From contig JADKBB010000009.1 of assembly GCA_016715195.1 (NCBI GenBank), positions 1 through 64,000 on the forward strand: a DNA stretch of 64,000 nt. The letters are read 5' to 3'. Of the stretch, positions 45,147-53,967 are shown one piece after another; within the stretch, counting starts at the first letter, position 1; each line of letters opens with the position of its first letter. Both the position numbers and the translations under genes were made by a program. The notes beneath the pieces are model-generated. The model made no database searches. It saw only the letters and a program-made list of their open reading frames with translations, and was not told the origin of the DNA. Origin of the DNA: Candidatus Villigracilis proximus. Its GTDB lineage: Bacteria; Chloroflexota; Anaerolineae; Anaerolineales; Villigracilaceae.

Positions 45147-45802
45147 TCGAGCAATTCCGCCACCCGCGGATAATTGGTATAAAACCCGCGATATTTTTCA
45201 GGCAATTCCGCCGCGATGCGGCACATGATTTCATCAGTAGCATCACGCATGGCCTGTTCACGGCCTTTGCCATTGGGGATTTCGATCGTAAACAACTCCC
45301 CGGCCACAGCTCTTATTTTTGAACGCCGAAATCTTTTCAAGTTCGCGATCACACCGCGATCTTCTGTTCCTGTCAACGCAATCGGCATGACGGGATATCC
45401 GCTTTTGCTGGCGAGGAATGCCACACCCATTTTGCCTTCCTGCAAGGCTTCGGTTTTTGAGCGTGTACCTTCGGGCGCGATCACCATCAGCCCGCCTTTT
45501 TTCATACGCACCAGAATTTCACGCAGCGCGGCAAAATCTGCTTCGAAACGATTAAGCCAGATCGCATCCACAGTGCGGCCAATGGCGCCGAACAAGGGAT
45601 GGTCTTTATATTTTTCAGCCACCGCCATAATGATATCTTCACGATCGATCGCGTAGAGCAGGACAGCAGTATCCAAACGCCCCAAATGATTGGCAGCCAG
45701 CAATACATTGCCCCGCGGAAGTTTATCCATACCGACCACTTCCACATCGGCAATGATGTTCATAATGAAGCGCACAATTGAGCGTAAGGTTTTATATTTC
45801 AT
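45125..45802 (-). CDS. 1-acylglycerol-3-phosphate acyltransferase (PlsC-like) A
   Basis: About 225 residues. Acyltransferase motif I NHLGRLD (HX4D), the glycerol-phosphate motif EGTRS, and motif IV PVMPIALTG. It adds the second acyl chain to lysophosphatidate in membrane lipid synthesis. Start at 45802 is chosen as the first ATG giving the membrane-anchor segment; the frame extends upstream with no other good start. It lies 20 bases after the paralogue below. Confidence 0.82.
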   Translation of the reverse strand: MKYKTLRSIVRFIMNIIADVEVVGMDKLPRGNVLLAANHLGRLDTAVLLYAIDREDIIMAVAEKYKDHPLFGAIGRTVDAIWLNRFEADFAALREILVRMKKGGLMVIAPEGTRSKTEALQEGKMGVAFLASKSGYPVMPIALTGTEDRGVIANLKRFRRSKIRAVAGELFTIEIPNGKGREQAMRDATDEIMCRIAAELPEKYRGFYTNYPRVAELLDQKNPVH

Positions 45803-45822
45803 GGAGTGTATTGTAACAACAA

Positions 45823-46491
45823 TTACCCGCTGCCCTTTAGCAATTCCTGCAATCGCGGATGGTCTGCGTAATATCCGCGATTTCTTTCGGGAATCATCAC
45901 TGCAATCCGACACATGATCTCATCTGTGTATTGTTGTAAAACTTCTTCACGGTTTTCCTTTGGAAAAGGTGGAAGCATAAACGACTTCCCAGCCACCAGC
46001 CGAATCTGCGTCCGACGGAATCGTTTAAGGTTGCTCCGAAAAACACGGTCTTCGGTGCCAATGATCGCAACCGGCACGATCCTCCATCCCATTTTGGATG
46101 CGAGATAGGCAACGCCCGGTTTACCCTGCGCCATTTTTTCATCGCGTGCGCGCGTACCTTCAGGAGCGATCACCAGTGTCTGCCCATCTTCCATGCGTTT
46201 GATCATTTCACGTATGGCTTTCAGATCAGGGTTGAAGCGGTCAATGAAAATAAAGTTGAGGTATTTACCCAGCCAGCGCCAGAGGGCACTTTCCTTCCAC
46301 TTTTCACCCACCGGAATAAAGAGATTCCAATTATCGAGAGCGTAATACGCCATCGGCACATCCAAAAAGCCGAGGTGATTCACCGCAATGACAAACCCGC
46401 CCTTTTCGGGAATGTTTTCATATCCAGAGGCATCTATTTTGGTGAGAAATTTTAAAACAGTGTGGATCAACCAGCGCAGGAATTTTTTCAT
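45823..46491 (-). CDS. 1-acylglycerol-3-phosphate acyltransferase (PlsC-like) B
   Basis: 222 residues, paralogous to the gene 20 bases downstream: NHLGFLD (HX4D), EGTRA and VPVAIIGTEDR. An N-terminal hydrophobic segment (about 5-20) would hold it at the membrane. A duplicated PlsC pair may reflect different acyl-chain preferences. Confidence 0.82.
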   Translation of the reverse strand: MKKFLRWLIHTVLKFLTKIDASGYENIPEKGGFVIAVNHLGFLDVPMAYYALDNWNLFIPVGEKWKESALWRWLGKYLNFIFIDRFNPDLKAIREMIKRMEDGQTLVIAPEGTRARDEKMAQGKPGVAYLASKMGWRIVPVAIIGTEDRVFRSNLKRFRRTQIRLVAGKSFMLPPFPKENREEVLQQYTDEIMCRIAVMIPERNRGYYADHPRLQELLKGSG

Positions 46492-46538
46492 ATATTAATT
46501 TTACACGGTTTTATCAGGATGACGCCCTATATATAAAA

Positions 46539-46568
46539 ACAAAAGCCCCGCTTGCGCAAGGCTTTTGT
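46539..46568 (-). terminator. terminator of the PilZ gene
   Basis: ACAAAAGCC and GGCTTTTGT arms, with T5 following on the minus strand, 18 bases after the PilZ stop. Confidence 0.75.
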
Positions 46569-46585
46569 TGAACTCATTGATATTT

Positions 46586-46975
46586 TTAACCCCATATATA
46601 ATCGGAATTATTTTTGTGATGAGAAGCTTCCTTCGTGCCATACACATTGAACATTTTTACGAAAATATCGTAATCGGCCGGTGACATATCCACGATCTTA
46701 AAGCCAACGTTATACATGGTTGGATCGTAGGGATCCTTCTGACACCACATGGCGCGTGCATCAAAGACCAGATAGCTCTTCTGCGAAATTTCGCCGGTTT
46801 GTTCGATGCGAAGCCGAAAATCGATATTGGCTGGCAGCATATGGTTACTTTCAACTTTGAAGCCGCCTGTGCTGATATCGGAAAGATGCCCAATTAACTT
46901 ACCGGTGCTTTCGTCCATGACGAGCATATAGTAGGAAAAATTTCGTCTGGACAATTGTCGTCGTTCTGCTACCAT
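46586..46975 (-). CDS. PilZ-domain c-di-GMP-binding protein
   Basis: 129 residues. The c-di-GMP contacts appear as RRQLSRRNF (RxxxR type) near residue 5 and a later D-x-S-x-x-G (DISTGGFKVES) near 40. The start at 46975 follows a strong AAGGAGGT; a longer frame to 47038 lacks one. It senses the product of GGDEF enzymes such as the one at 32-34 kb. A palindrome lies just upstream. Confidence 0.85.
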   Translation of the reverse strand: MVAERRQLSRRNFSYYMLVMDESTGKLIGHLSDISTGGFKVESNHMLPANIDFRLRIEQTGEISQKSYLVFDARAMWCQKDPYDPTMYNVGFKIVDMSPADYDIFVKMFNVYGTKEASHHKNNSDYIWG

Positions 46976-46998
46976 AGGAGACCTCCTTGCAAATTTGT

Positions 46999-47010
46999 TA
47001 GGTCGACCTA
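46999..47010. promoter_or_regulatory. TAGGTCGACCTA palindrome upstream of PilZ
   Basis: A 12-base perfect palindrome between the PilZ ribosome site and the thiolase stop. A candidate operator; no matching regulator is adjacent. Confidence 0.4.
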
Positions 47011-47044
47011 GTATAAAGCAAAATACGGCAACAATCAAGCCGAT

Positions 47045-48196
47045 CTAGACATCATTTTGCAAAATATGCGTCAAAATGGTCGCGCCCGAGCCGCCGATGT
47101 TCTGCGCCATGCCGATCTTTACGCCATCCACCTGGGTTTTGCCGCACTCCCCTCGCAATTGCTGGACAACTTCCACGAGTTGATAGACTCCTGTCGCGCC
47201 GACTGGGTGGCCCCGGGCTTTTAATCCGCCGCGAGTGCAGACGGGCAAACGGCCCTGAATGCTGATCTCGTTATCGAGGGCGAGTCTTACGCCCTGGCCT
47301 CTTTCGGCAAATCCGCTGGCTTCGAGTGACAGCGCCGCCATAATGGAGAAGGCATCGTGCAATTCAAAGACATCAATATCCGCCGGGGTAATGCCGGCCA
47401 TTTCATAGGCACGCCTTGAAGATTGATAGGCGGCCTGCAAAAACATGGGATCCTTCCGCGAGTGGACGGCGATCGTGTCCGTTGCAGCGGCAGAGGCAGC
47501 AACGACAATCCGTGGTTTGCGGGCGACCTTCTCAGCAGGGACAATCACAATCGCGGCCGCGCCGTCTCCGATCGGAGATGCATCCAACAGGTTGATCGGC
47601 GTGGAGATCATGGATGATTTTTCAAATTTTTCAACTGAAATCTTTTCATGCAAACGCGCGTAGGGATTGTGCATGGCGTTGGCATGTGAATTAATGGAGA
47701 ATGGAGCAAAGTCTTCGTGCTTCCAGCCGAACTCGTGCATATAACGGCGCATGACCAACGCATTAATTCCAACGAAGGAAATTCCCTGATCCACTTCGTA
47801 ATCTGCGTCGGCGGCGGTGGCGAGTGCGGCAGTGACATCGCGCCCGGCTTTGTCGGTCATCTTTTCGACACCCAGCACCAGCGCTGACTCTACGTCGCCG
47901 GAGGCAACAGCCATCAGGGCGGCACGAAACGCAGCGGCTCCTGATCCGCAGGCGGCTTCGATCTTGACGGCTTCCTGCTTCCACAGTCCGATCCAATCCG
48001 CAAAAAATGCGCCCAGTTGATTCTGTCCGCTGACGATGGGGGCGATCATGTTGCCCACAAAAAGCGAGTCGACTTTTTCAATGCCTGCGTCCTGCATGGC
48101 GGCAAAGGCGGCATCGCCCCCGATCTCGCGCAGGGATTTCTCCCAGTGCTCGCCTATTTTTGTTTGACCAATTCCAAGGATGGCTACTTTTCTCAT
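47045..48196 (-). CDS. thiolase-family acetyl-CoA C-acyltransferase
   Basis: 383 residues of the archaeal/SCP-x-like thiolase group. The nucleophile Cys lies in EAACGSG (C83), with ELHDAFS and GGLKARGHPVGATG giving the other active-site residues. It condenses or cleaves acyl-CoA units. These thiolases normally need a DUF35 OB-fold partner; none is adjacent here. A minus-strand TAAAAT ends seven bases before its ATG. Confidence 0.87.
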   Translation of the reverse strand: MRKVAILGIGQTKIGEHWEKSLREIGGDAAFAAMQDAGIEKVDSLFVGNMIAPIVSGQNQLGAFFADWIGLWKQEAVKIEAACGSGAAAFRAALMAVASGDVESALVLGVEKMTDKAGRDVTAALATAADADYEVDQGISFVGINALVMRRYMHEFGWKHEDFAPFSINSHANAMHNPYARLHEKISVEKFEKSSMISTPINLLDASPIGDGAAAIVIVPAEKVARKPRIVVAASAAATDTIAVHSRKDPMFLQAAYQSSRRAYEMAGITPADIDVFELHDAFSIMAALSLEASGFAERGQGVRLALDNEISIQGRLPVCTRGGLKARGHPVGATGVYQLVEVVQQLRGECGKTQVDGVKIGMAQNIGGSGATILTHILQNDV

Positions 48197-48232
48197 AAAG
48201 ATAATTTTACACTCTCAATCTATCAGGGACTA

Positions 48233-49231
48233 TCAATTTTCTGGCAGCAACAAACCCATGCGATACGCGCTGACTCGTTTTGTACAACCCAGTTCTTCAA
48301 CTGCTTTGATAAGGGGAATCTGCCAGTCATTGAGGGTGATCTCAATGCGGCGCGCCGGGCTGATCCTTTGTATCTCGGCGAAGACGTGTTGAACAAATTG
48401 TGAAGCGATTTCGGAATATTGCGGGTCTAAAACAAAGCCGGCATAGTTGACACCGCCTGGCCGTGTGCGGACTGTGCGAAAGGCGGTGCCGGCTGTTTTT
48501 CCATCAGGCGCGCGCAATACGAAGCGTGTATTTTTTGCGCCGCCCATGGTTTCAAAGAGTTTTCCAAATGCGCGCAGTAGGAAAGGCATTTGGAATTTTT
48601 TTTCTGACAGCGGCTCGAATTGTTTTACTTTTTCAGGGATAGTGCGGAGCGCCAGTTCGTAGCGAATGCGCCAGTTGGAATCCTGTAACGGGGTCAACGA
48701 CCAGCCATCAGGCAGGGAAAGATGCGTGGTCTTCATCTCCGGTGCATCGTATTGAGATTCGCTGGCGTAAGGGGAAAATCCAAGTTCTTTGTAAAGATTA
48801 AACGCGGGCAGATTTTCTTCGATCACTTCCAACAGGATAAATTTTGCTTTGCGTTCTCCCAAAGTGGACATGGTGGCGTTGACAAGTTTGCGCGCAATTC
48901 CATGACGGCGATAGGCGGGCAGCACGGTGACATTTGCGATCATCCATTCGGCGGGCCTGCCAGGCGGACTCATATAATTGACCAGCCCGACGGGCTTGTT
49001 ATCTTCTTCGTAAATAAATCCGTGCATCAGGTTTCGCAGGGAGGGGGCAAAAAATTGCATGAAGCGCATCAGAGGCCACATGCGTTTTATACCGTTAAGA
49101 CGGTCGATCATTCCCTCTTTTTCGTCTTCCTGCACGCTCCAGGCCGGGTTTTCAGGATATTGAAATCCTTCCATCACCAGCGAGTTCATAAGGTCAAGAT
49201 CTTTGGGGAGTATAAATGGGCGTATCGGCAT
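48233..49231 (-). CDS. GNAT-family N-acetyltransferase
   Basis: 332 residues. An N-terminal GNAT domain (acetyl-CoA loop VTVLPAYRRHGIARKLVNA near 105-123) is followed by a second half with GNAT-like strands (about 190-330), so it may be a double-GNAT protein. Its substrate is not known. A minus-strand TAAAAT ends six bases before the ATG. It is 36 bases upstream of the thiolase gene. Confidence 0.8.
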   Translation of the reverse strand: MPIRPFILPKDLDLMNSLVMEGFQYPENPAWSVQEDEKEGMIDRLNGIKRMWPLMRFMQFFAPSLRNLMHGFIYEEDNKPVGLVNYMSPPGRPAEWMIANVTVLPAYRRHGIARKLVNATMSTLGERKAKFILLEVIEENLPAFNLYKELGFSPYASESQYDAPEMKTTHLSLPDGWSLTPLQDSNWRIRYELALRTIPEKVKQFEPLSEKKFQMPFLLRAFGKLFETMGGAKNTRFVLRAPDGKTAGTAFRTVRTRPGGVNYAGFVLDPQYSEIASQFVQHVFAEIQRISPARRIEITLNDWQIPLIKAVEELGCTKRVSAYRMGLLLPEN

Positions 49232-49311
49232 TATTAGATTTTACTCCAACAGGAACAAAGTGCATTCTCCTTGCGTCCATTTCTTGTTATTCTAGATCAA
49301 AGGAGAACACC

Positions 49312-49794
49312 ATGTCGCGAATCTTTTTGTTATTCACACTTATCATCTCATTACTTCTCACAGCCTGCGGACAGGCTGCCACGGCGCAGCCAGCCGCCTC
49401 CCCCACACCAGAAAAATCCGATGCACCAACCTCCGAAGGTCCGTGGACGATCCGCATGATGCACTCGGGCGGCATTATGGGATTGGCGCGTTCCATTGAA
49501 ATTTCATCGGATGGAAAATTTACGATTACAGACGAACGCTTGAGCACAACCATCACCGGCGAACTTTCATCAGATGAGTTATCAAAAATAAATGAGCTTG
49601 TTTCAACAGCAGAATTTATCGCGATCAGTAAACCGGATGGAATGGGCTGTGCCGATTGTTTTGTCTATGATCTGGAAGTACAAAGAAATGGCGGTGGATT
49701 TTCAGCGCAACTCAATGACATCAACCTGCATGACTCCGGGCTTACGCTATTGGTTGATCATTTGCGTGGGTTGATCGATATAAATTTAAGATAG
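49312..49794 (+). CDS. hypothetical lipoprotein
   Basis: 160 residues with signal peptide and lipobox LTAC (about 16-19), an Ala/Pro/Thr linker and a compact domain with two cysteines in GCADCFVYDLE. Not recognised. AAAGGAG precedes the ATG at 49312, so the earlier in-frame start at 49216 is rejected. Confidence 0.7.
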   Translation: MSRIFLLFTLIISLLLTACGQAATAQPAASPTPEKSDAPTSEGPWTIRMMHSGGIMGLARSIEISSDGKFTITDERLSTTITGELSSDELSKINELVSTAEFIAISKPDGMGCADCFVYDLEVQRNGGGFSAQLNDINLHDSGLTLLVDHLRGLIDINLR

Positions 49795-49891
49795 AAAAAA
49801 CTGATATTTCTCCACAAAAAACGAGTTATTAATCTACACGACTACTTTCAAAACTAATAGCTGATTTTAATGTAACGGACTTTTTTTGATG

Positions 49892-50220
49892 TATGCTGAA
49901 AGCAAGAAACAAAAAGGAGGTCGTTCTACACAGGCCACCTCAGTCGGCACAAGGGAAGAACGTAGTCCCTGATCTGATTTGAAATTGCTTGTAATAATCA
50001 GATGTTTCCCGAAGACGTTATTCAGATATACGAAAAGGAGGTTGCGATCGATACACCACCTGAACAGTATAAAAATGGAAAGGTCGAAAACGCACTGACC
50101 TGGTCGAGTAAGTTTATTGTAGAACCAGACGTTCCCCAAACGAAATGAAGGTCGCTAAATCGTTCCTTTCCTAACATAATGATAGTCCGACGGACGGGTA
50201 AACTCCCGTCCGTCTTTTTT
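49892..50220 (+). ncRNA. candidate structured RNA ending in a strong terminator
   Basis: This 586-base gap (49795-50380) has no convincing gene. It contains an 8-base perfect stem (49972-49979 with 49996-50003), two similar segments with AAAAGGAGGT and CCACCT about 120 bases apart (near 49912 and 50034), an AGGGA/TCCCT stem, a GGAAAG/CTTTCC pairing, and a GACGGACGGG/CCCGTCCGTC terminator with T6. No gene upstream needs this terminator. The 48-codon frame 50002-50148 (MFPEDV... to ...VPQTK) is possible but lacks a ribosome site. A new structured RNA is my best reading. Confidence 0.35.
50189..50220 (+). terminator. strong intrinsic terminator with no upstream gene
   Basis: Ten-base GC-rich perfect arms around a 6-base loop, then T6. 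The nearest plus-strand gene ends 395 bases before. Confidence 0.9.
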
Positions 50221-50347
50221 ATATAATAAGACCCTAAGAGACTGTTTAATAAGTCTGTTTTTGACCACACAAGTCCAAAGAAAAGTTTTAACCCAATCGG
50301 TCCAAAGGGACTTAAGAAGCTCTCTAAAGAAAACCTGGCTTAGTGTT

Positions 50348-50365
50348 GGGGTGGTGGGGGGGTGG
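50348..50365 (+). other. G-rich tract
   Basis: GGGGTGGTGGGGGGGTGG, four G runs separated by single T residues, 15 bases beyond the 3' end of the aminotransferase gene. It could form a G-quadruplex; otherwise 50221-50380 shows only a weak hairpin. Confidence 0.5.
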
Positions 50366-50380
50366 AAGTTAGGACTATTA

Positions 50381-51544
50381 TTAAATTGACTTTAGCGCCT
50401 TACGCATTTGCTCAAGTCCCTGTTCGAGCAGTTTTCTCGAAGTACCAAAATTCAAGCGGATATGCCCCTCGCCTTCTTTGCCAAATATTTTTCCTTCGCT
50501 CGCAGCCACTTTGGCATTCTTCAGGAAAAATTCAAATGGAGAACCATCGATGCCTGTTTGTGTGAAATCGAGCCAGCCGAGATAGGTCGCATCGGGCACG
50601 GTCAGGCGGACATCCGGCATGTACTCGGTGACATAGTCCACGATGAAATCGCGGTTACCGGTTAGATAGCGATTCATTTCTTTGAGCCAGCCATCACACT
50701 TGCCTGAGAACGCCGTCTGCGCAGCGATCAATCCCAGACTGCCAACATGCAATCGCAAATGATTGAGTTCCTTTTCATAGCGTTCGCGCAGATCCTTATC
50801 GGTGATGATCGCAAATCCGCAGAACAATCCCGCAATATTAAATGTCTTGGATGGAGAAACCAATGTGATCGTATGCTTCGCGATCTCAGCCGATAATTTC
50901 GCCATTGGCGTAAATTTATTATTATCCAAAAGCAGCTCGGAGTGAATTTCATCTGAAACGATCAGCACATTATTCTTAATACACAATTCCGCCATCTTCA
51001 ACAGTTCTTTGCGCGAGAAAATAATTCCCAGCGGATTATGCGGATTGCACAACAGGAACATGCCTGCCTTCTTAATCTGCTTCTCAAAAATATCCCAGTC
51101 AATTTCATAGCTGATGATATTTCCATTCACATGTTTAATGAAGGGCGCATTTAACTGCGGAATGCCGATATTATTTTTCACTTCATGAAATTCATTGTAA
51201 ACCGGCGTTTGCACAAGCACGCCGCGTTTGGGTGTGCAGGCCATACGCGCCGCAACACTCAGCCCGCTGACAATACCCGTCACAGCGATCACCATTTCCG
51301 GCTTCACCTTCCAACTGTATAAATTATCCATGCGTGCGGCAACCGTTTCTTTCAACGGCTGCATTGGCATTTCATAGCCCAACACACCATGATCCACGGC
51401 TTTATGCAGCGCGCTCAGAATCGGTTTGGGTGTCAGGAAATCCATATCGGCCACCCACATCGGCAATACATCTTTCGGATACCACGCCCACTTAATCGAA
51501 TTGCTGGCATTACGACGATCTGGAACAATATTGAAATTTGTCAT
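50381..51544 (-). CDS. patB: MalY/PatB-type cystathionine beta-lyase or aminotransferase
   Basis: 387 residues, fold-type I PLP enzyme. The PLP Lys lies in SPSKTFNIAGL, with the N-terminal PMWVADMDF of the MalY/PatB group. It probably cleaves cystathionine to homocysteine, pyruvate and ammonia. It starts eight bases after the O-methyltransferase stop, so the two are co-transcribed (minus strand). Confidence 0.88.
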   Translation of the reverse strand: MTNFNIVPDRRNASNSIKWAWYPKDVLPMWVADMDFLTPKPILSALHKAVDHGVLGYEMPMQPLKETVAARMDNLYSWKVKPEMVIAVTGIVSGLSVAARMACTPKRGVLVQTPVYNEFHEVKNNIGIPQLNAPFIKHVNGNIISYEIDWDIFEKQIKKAGMFLLCNPHNPLGIIFSRKELLKMAELCIKNNVLIVSDEIHSELLLDNNKFTPMAKLSAEIAKHTITLVSPSKTFNIAGLFCGFAIITDKDLRERYEKELNHLRLHVGSLGLIAAQTAFSGKCDGWLKEMNRYLTGNRDFIVDYVTEYMPDVRLTVPDATYLGWLDFTQTGIDGSPFEFFLKNAKVAASEGKIFGKEGEGHIRLNFGTSRKLLEQGLEQMRKALKSI

Positions 51545-51552
51545 GAAGTCCT

Positions 51553-52191
51553 CTATTTTTTATAAGCTATGATCATTCCGTCGCGCATCGGCGCGAGCGA
51601 AACGATCCAATCTTTATCCGTGGTAATCTGGCGCGTAAACTCACGCACACCTTCCGTGGCCGGAGAAATATCCTTGTTATCAAAAATCCGTCCGCTCCAG
51701 AGCATGTTATCAATGATCAACAATCCGCCGCTGCGCAATTTTTCCTTGATAACCGGCAAAGACGCGGGATATGCCTGCTTATCAATATCATTGAAAATTA
51801 CATCGAACGGACCTGATTGCCCGCGCAGAGTTTCCACCGCCTCCGCAATATGATACTGGACGAGGTCAGCGAATCCCAGCTTTAACAGGGAACTGGTTGC
51901 GCTCTTTGACAGTTCCTCATCCCAAACAGTGTGATGGATCACACCTCCCCCATTTTCCCGCACCGCCTTCGCAAACCAGGCCGTGGAATATCCATAGCCT
52001 GAGCCCAACTCAAAGACGGATTTTGCGCCGATCATGCGCGCCAGTTGATAACAATAATAGCCGCAGACGGGACCGATAATGGGAAAGTCATGCTTCGCGG
52101 CATAGGATTCCATTTCTACAATTTCCGGCTCACGCGGCGGGACTAAAGATGCCAGATAATCCTGCGTGGCCTGATAGGTCAATTCGCTCAT
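51553..52191 (-). CDS. O-methyltransferase
   Basis: 212 residues of the class I caffeoyl-CoA/catechol O-methyltransferase type: SAM motif VFELGSGYGYSTAWFA, metal Asp in FNDIDKQ and IIDNMLW. It methylates hydroxyl groups of an unknown acceptor. GGAGG lies just before the ATG at 52191, which is preferred over the ATG at 52203. It leads the unit with the PatB-like enzyme. Confidence 0.85.
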   Translation of the reverse strand: MSELTYQATQDYLASLVPPREPEIVEMESYAAKHDFPIIGPVCGYYCYQLARMIGAKSVFELGSGYGYSTAWFAKAVRENGGGVIHHTVWDEELSKSATSSLLKLGFADLVQYHIAEAVETLRGQSGPFDVIFNDIDKQAYPASLPVIKEKLRSGGLLIIDNMLWSGRIFDNKDISPATEGVREFTRQITTDKDWIVSLAPMRDGMIIAYKK

Positions 52192-52281
52192 TGTTGCCTC
52201 CAAAATGTAAACGGATAAAACGCATGGCAGTGATTTTATCTGTTAAACTATGAAACACCAAAACATTAAACAGGACAAAAA

Positions 52282-52737
52282 ATGAAATACACTCTTGAAC
52301 TTCCCATTCACAAATCACGCGCTGAAGTCTGGCGCACATTCGACAACCCTAAGAATATAAAAAATTGGCAAACGACTCTGGTCAAGTTTGAAACCGTCAA
52401 CGGGATACAAGGTCAGCCGGGAGCGGTATCCAACCTGACTTATGGAGAGGGCAAACGCGAATTTGTCTTAACAGAAAAGGTCACCCTTCGCGCCGAACCT
52501 GAGCGTTTTGACGTGATGATCGAAAACGATTTCGCCGATAACAGCGTGAAGAATACCTTCATCGCAATCAGTGAAAACGAAACCCTGTGGAAAATAGAAG
52601 TGAACTTCAAATTCAAGACTCTGCTGATGAAACTCATCGGGCCATTTGTCAAAAAGAATTTTGTCAAACGCAGTGAAAAGGAAATGGAACGCTTCAAGGA
52701 ATTTGTGGAGAAACCGTCCGCGCTGAGTGGTGAATAG
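52282..52737 (+). CDS. SRPBCC/START-like lipid-binding protein 1
   Basis: 151 residues with the SRPBCC hydrophobic-pocket fold: LPIHKSRAEVWRTFDNPKNIKNWQTTL, then a C-terminal helix RSEKEMERFKEFVEKP. These proteins bind lipids or hydrophobic ligands. AGGAC precedes the ATG. It is the first of two neighbouring proteins of this type. Confidence 0.75.
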   Translation: MKYTLELPIHKSRAEVWRTFDNPKNIKNWQTTLVKFETVNGIQGQPGAVSNLTYGEGKREFVLTEKVTLRAEPERFDVMIENDFADNSVKNTFIAISENETLWKIEVNFKFKTLLMKLIGPFVKKNFVKRSEKEMERFKEFVEKPSALSGE

Positions 52738-52796
52738 GACGCCTGGTCAATTGTCAGTGCGGATGATGCGTGTTCTTAATCCGTAAATGCAAAAGG

Positions 52797-52802
52797 TATA
52801 AT
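52797..52802 (+). promoter_or_regulatory. -10 box six bases before ATG (52809)
   Basis: TATAAT, then six bases to the ATG, no ribosome site: the same leaderless spacing as dinB and the MFS gene. Confidence 0.5.
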
Positions 52803-52808
52803 CATCTT

Positions 52809-53246
52809 ATGAAACAGGGAACTTTCGAAAAGCAGATATTTATCCAGTCAGATGTTAAGACGGTGGTTGGGGTTGTGGCGAATTACAACCAGCACCATAA
52901 GATTCATCCGCTGATCGTGAAAGTGGAGCAGGCACAGGATGCGCCGGCAGGTGTGCAGCGTTTTTTCATCACTGACCAATTGCAATGGGGACCGTTCAAA
53001 TTTAAGATCAAATACCGCGCGGATATTATTTCTGTGACGCAGGATACTGTTCACACGGAAGCGTTTCAATCTCCCGGCACGTATGTTACGAATATCACCA
53101 AAGTCACGCCTGCTCAAAGCGGTGTGACTTTACACGAAACCATCACGCTCAAAGCGCCCGATCTTTTGTTTGGATACGCATTTCAACAGGCACAAACCGC
53201 GCACGAGGAAATGCTAAAAAGAATCAAGCACTTTATAGAAGCGTGA
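52809..53246 (+). CDS. SRPBCC/START-like lipid-binding protein 2
   Basis: 145 residues with the same fold: EKQIFIQSDVKTVVGVVANYNQHHKIHPLI, then a helix at the C-terminus (QAQTAHEEMLKRIKHFIEA). The two proteins share little beyond fold. The ATG is preceded by TATAAT and six bases, with no Shine-Dalgarno, so it is likely leaderless. Confidence 0.75.
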   Translation: MKQGTFEKQIFIQSDVKTVVGVVANYNQHHKIHPLIVKVEQAQDAPAGVQRFFITDQLQWGPFKFKIKYRADIISVTQDTVHTEAFQSPGTYVTNITKVTPAQSGVTLHETITLKAPDLLFGYAFQQAQTAHEEMLKRIKHFIEA

Positions 53247-53343
53247 GCTTCAAAAGCTGACATCAATTTGTTATGACAGAGTGGAATAGATGGGGCGATA
53301 ATCGTTCTTGAAAGGATCACGTGATTTCATCAAGAACAGTCAA

Positions 53344-53967
53344 ATGAGAAAATATTCTGCATTTTATTTTTTGATCATTTTTATCGTTGGCACTGCATGT
53401 ATTGGGATTACTGCGCCGCAAATCACGCAGCCTGTTTTCACTGATACGCCGATTTCAACACCCACAACAATTAGCGACCCATCGTTATATGGCAGCATCA
53501 AAATAAAGGGGAATTCGGAATTCATTACACAAACCCGCGCGGCCTTAACCCTGCTCGAACAAAAAGACCCGGATGCATTTAAGAAAATTCAAACTTATGT
53601 GGGCATTATCGAACAGGGCGAACACAGCGGAATGTGGGCCTGGGAGATTCCGCCGCGTTATGAAGTGGGCGATGTGACCGCGTTTTACAGTGTCAGCTGG
53701 TATGCATCGACCATCGCGCACGATGCCACACATTCAGAGTTATACGCGCAATATCAACTGGCACATCCGGGTGAGCCTGTCCCAGAGGATGCCTACGGCG
53801 GCGTAGAGATCGAACGTTTCTGCATCGGCTACCAAGTAGAAGTAGCCAAACGCATCGGTGCGCCGCAAAGCGAAATAGATTATCTATCCACGTTGGATGG
53901 GACGCATTGCGATGTTGATGATGACGGCGATTGTGATTGGGATGATTATCAGAATAGAGATTGGTAA
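53344..53967 (+). CDS. hypothetical lipoprotein
   Basis: 207 residues. Signal peptide MRKYSAFYFLIIFIVG with lipobox GTAC near 16-20. The mature part includes DATHSELYAQYQ and an acidic C-terminus (DVDDDGDCDWDDY) that could bind calcium. Not recognised. The ATG at 53344 places the signal peptide correctly; a TTG-started frame from 53308 is rejected. Confidence 0.7.
   Translation: MRKYSAFYFLIIFIVGTACIGITAPQITQPVFTDTPISTPTTISDPSLYGSIKIKGNSEFITQTRAALTLLEQKDPDAFKKIQTYVGIIEQGEHSGMWAWEIPPRYEVGDVTAFYSVSWYASTIAHDATHSELYAQYQLAHPGEPVPEDAYGGVEIERFCIGYQVEVAKRIGAPQSEIDYLSTLDGTHCDVDDDGDCDWDDYQNRDW

Noticed and set aside
45125..46491. PlsC pair as an assembly duplication
   Set aside because: The two proteins differ throughout, so they are real paralogues.
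49867..50139. A 90-codon minus-strand frame in the RNA candidate region
   Set aside because: No ribosome site, odd composition, and a strong plus-strand terminator argues for transcription the other way.
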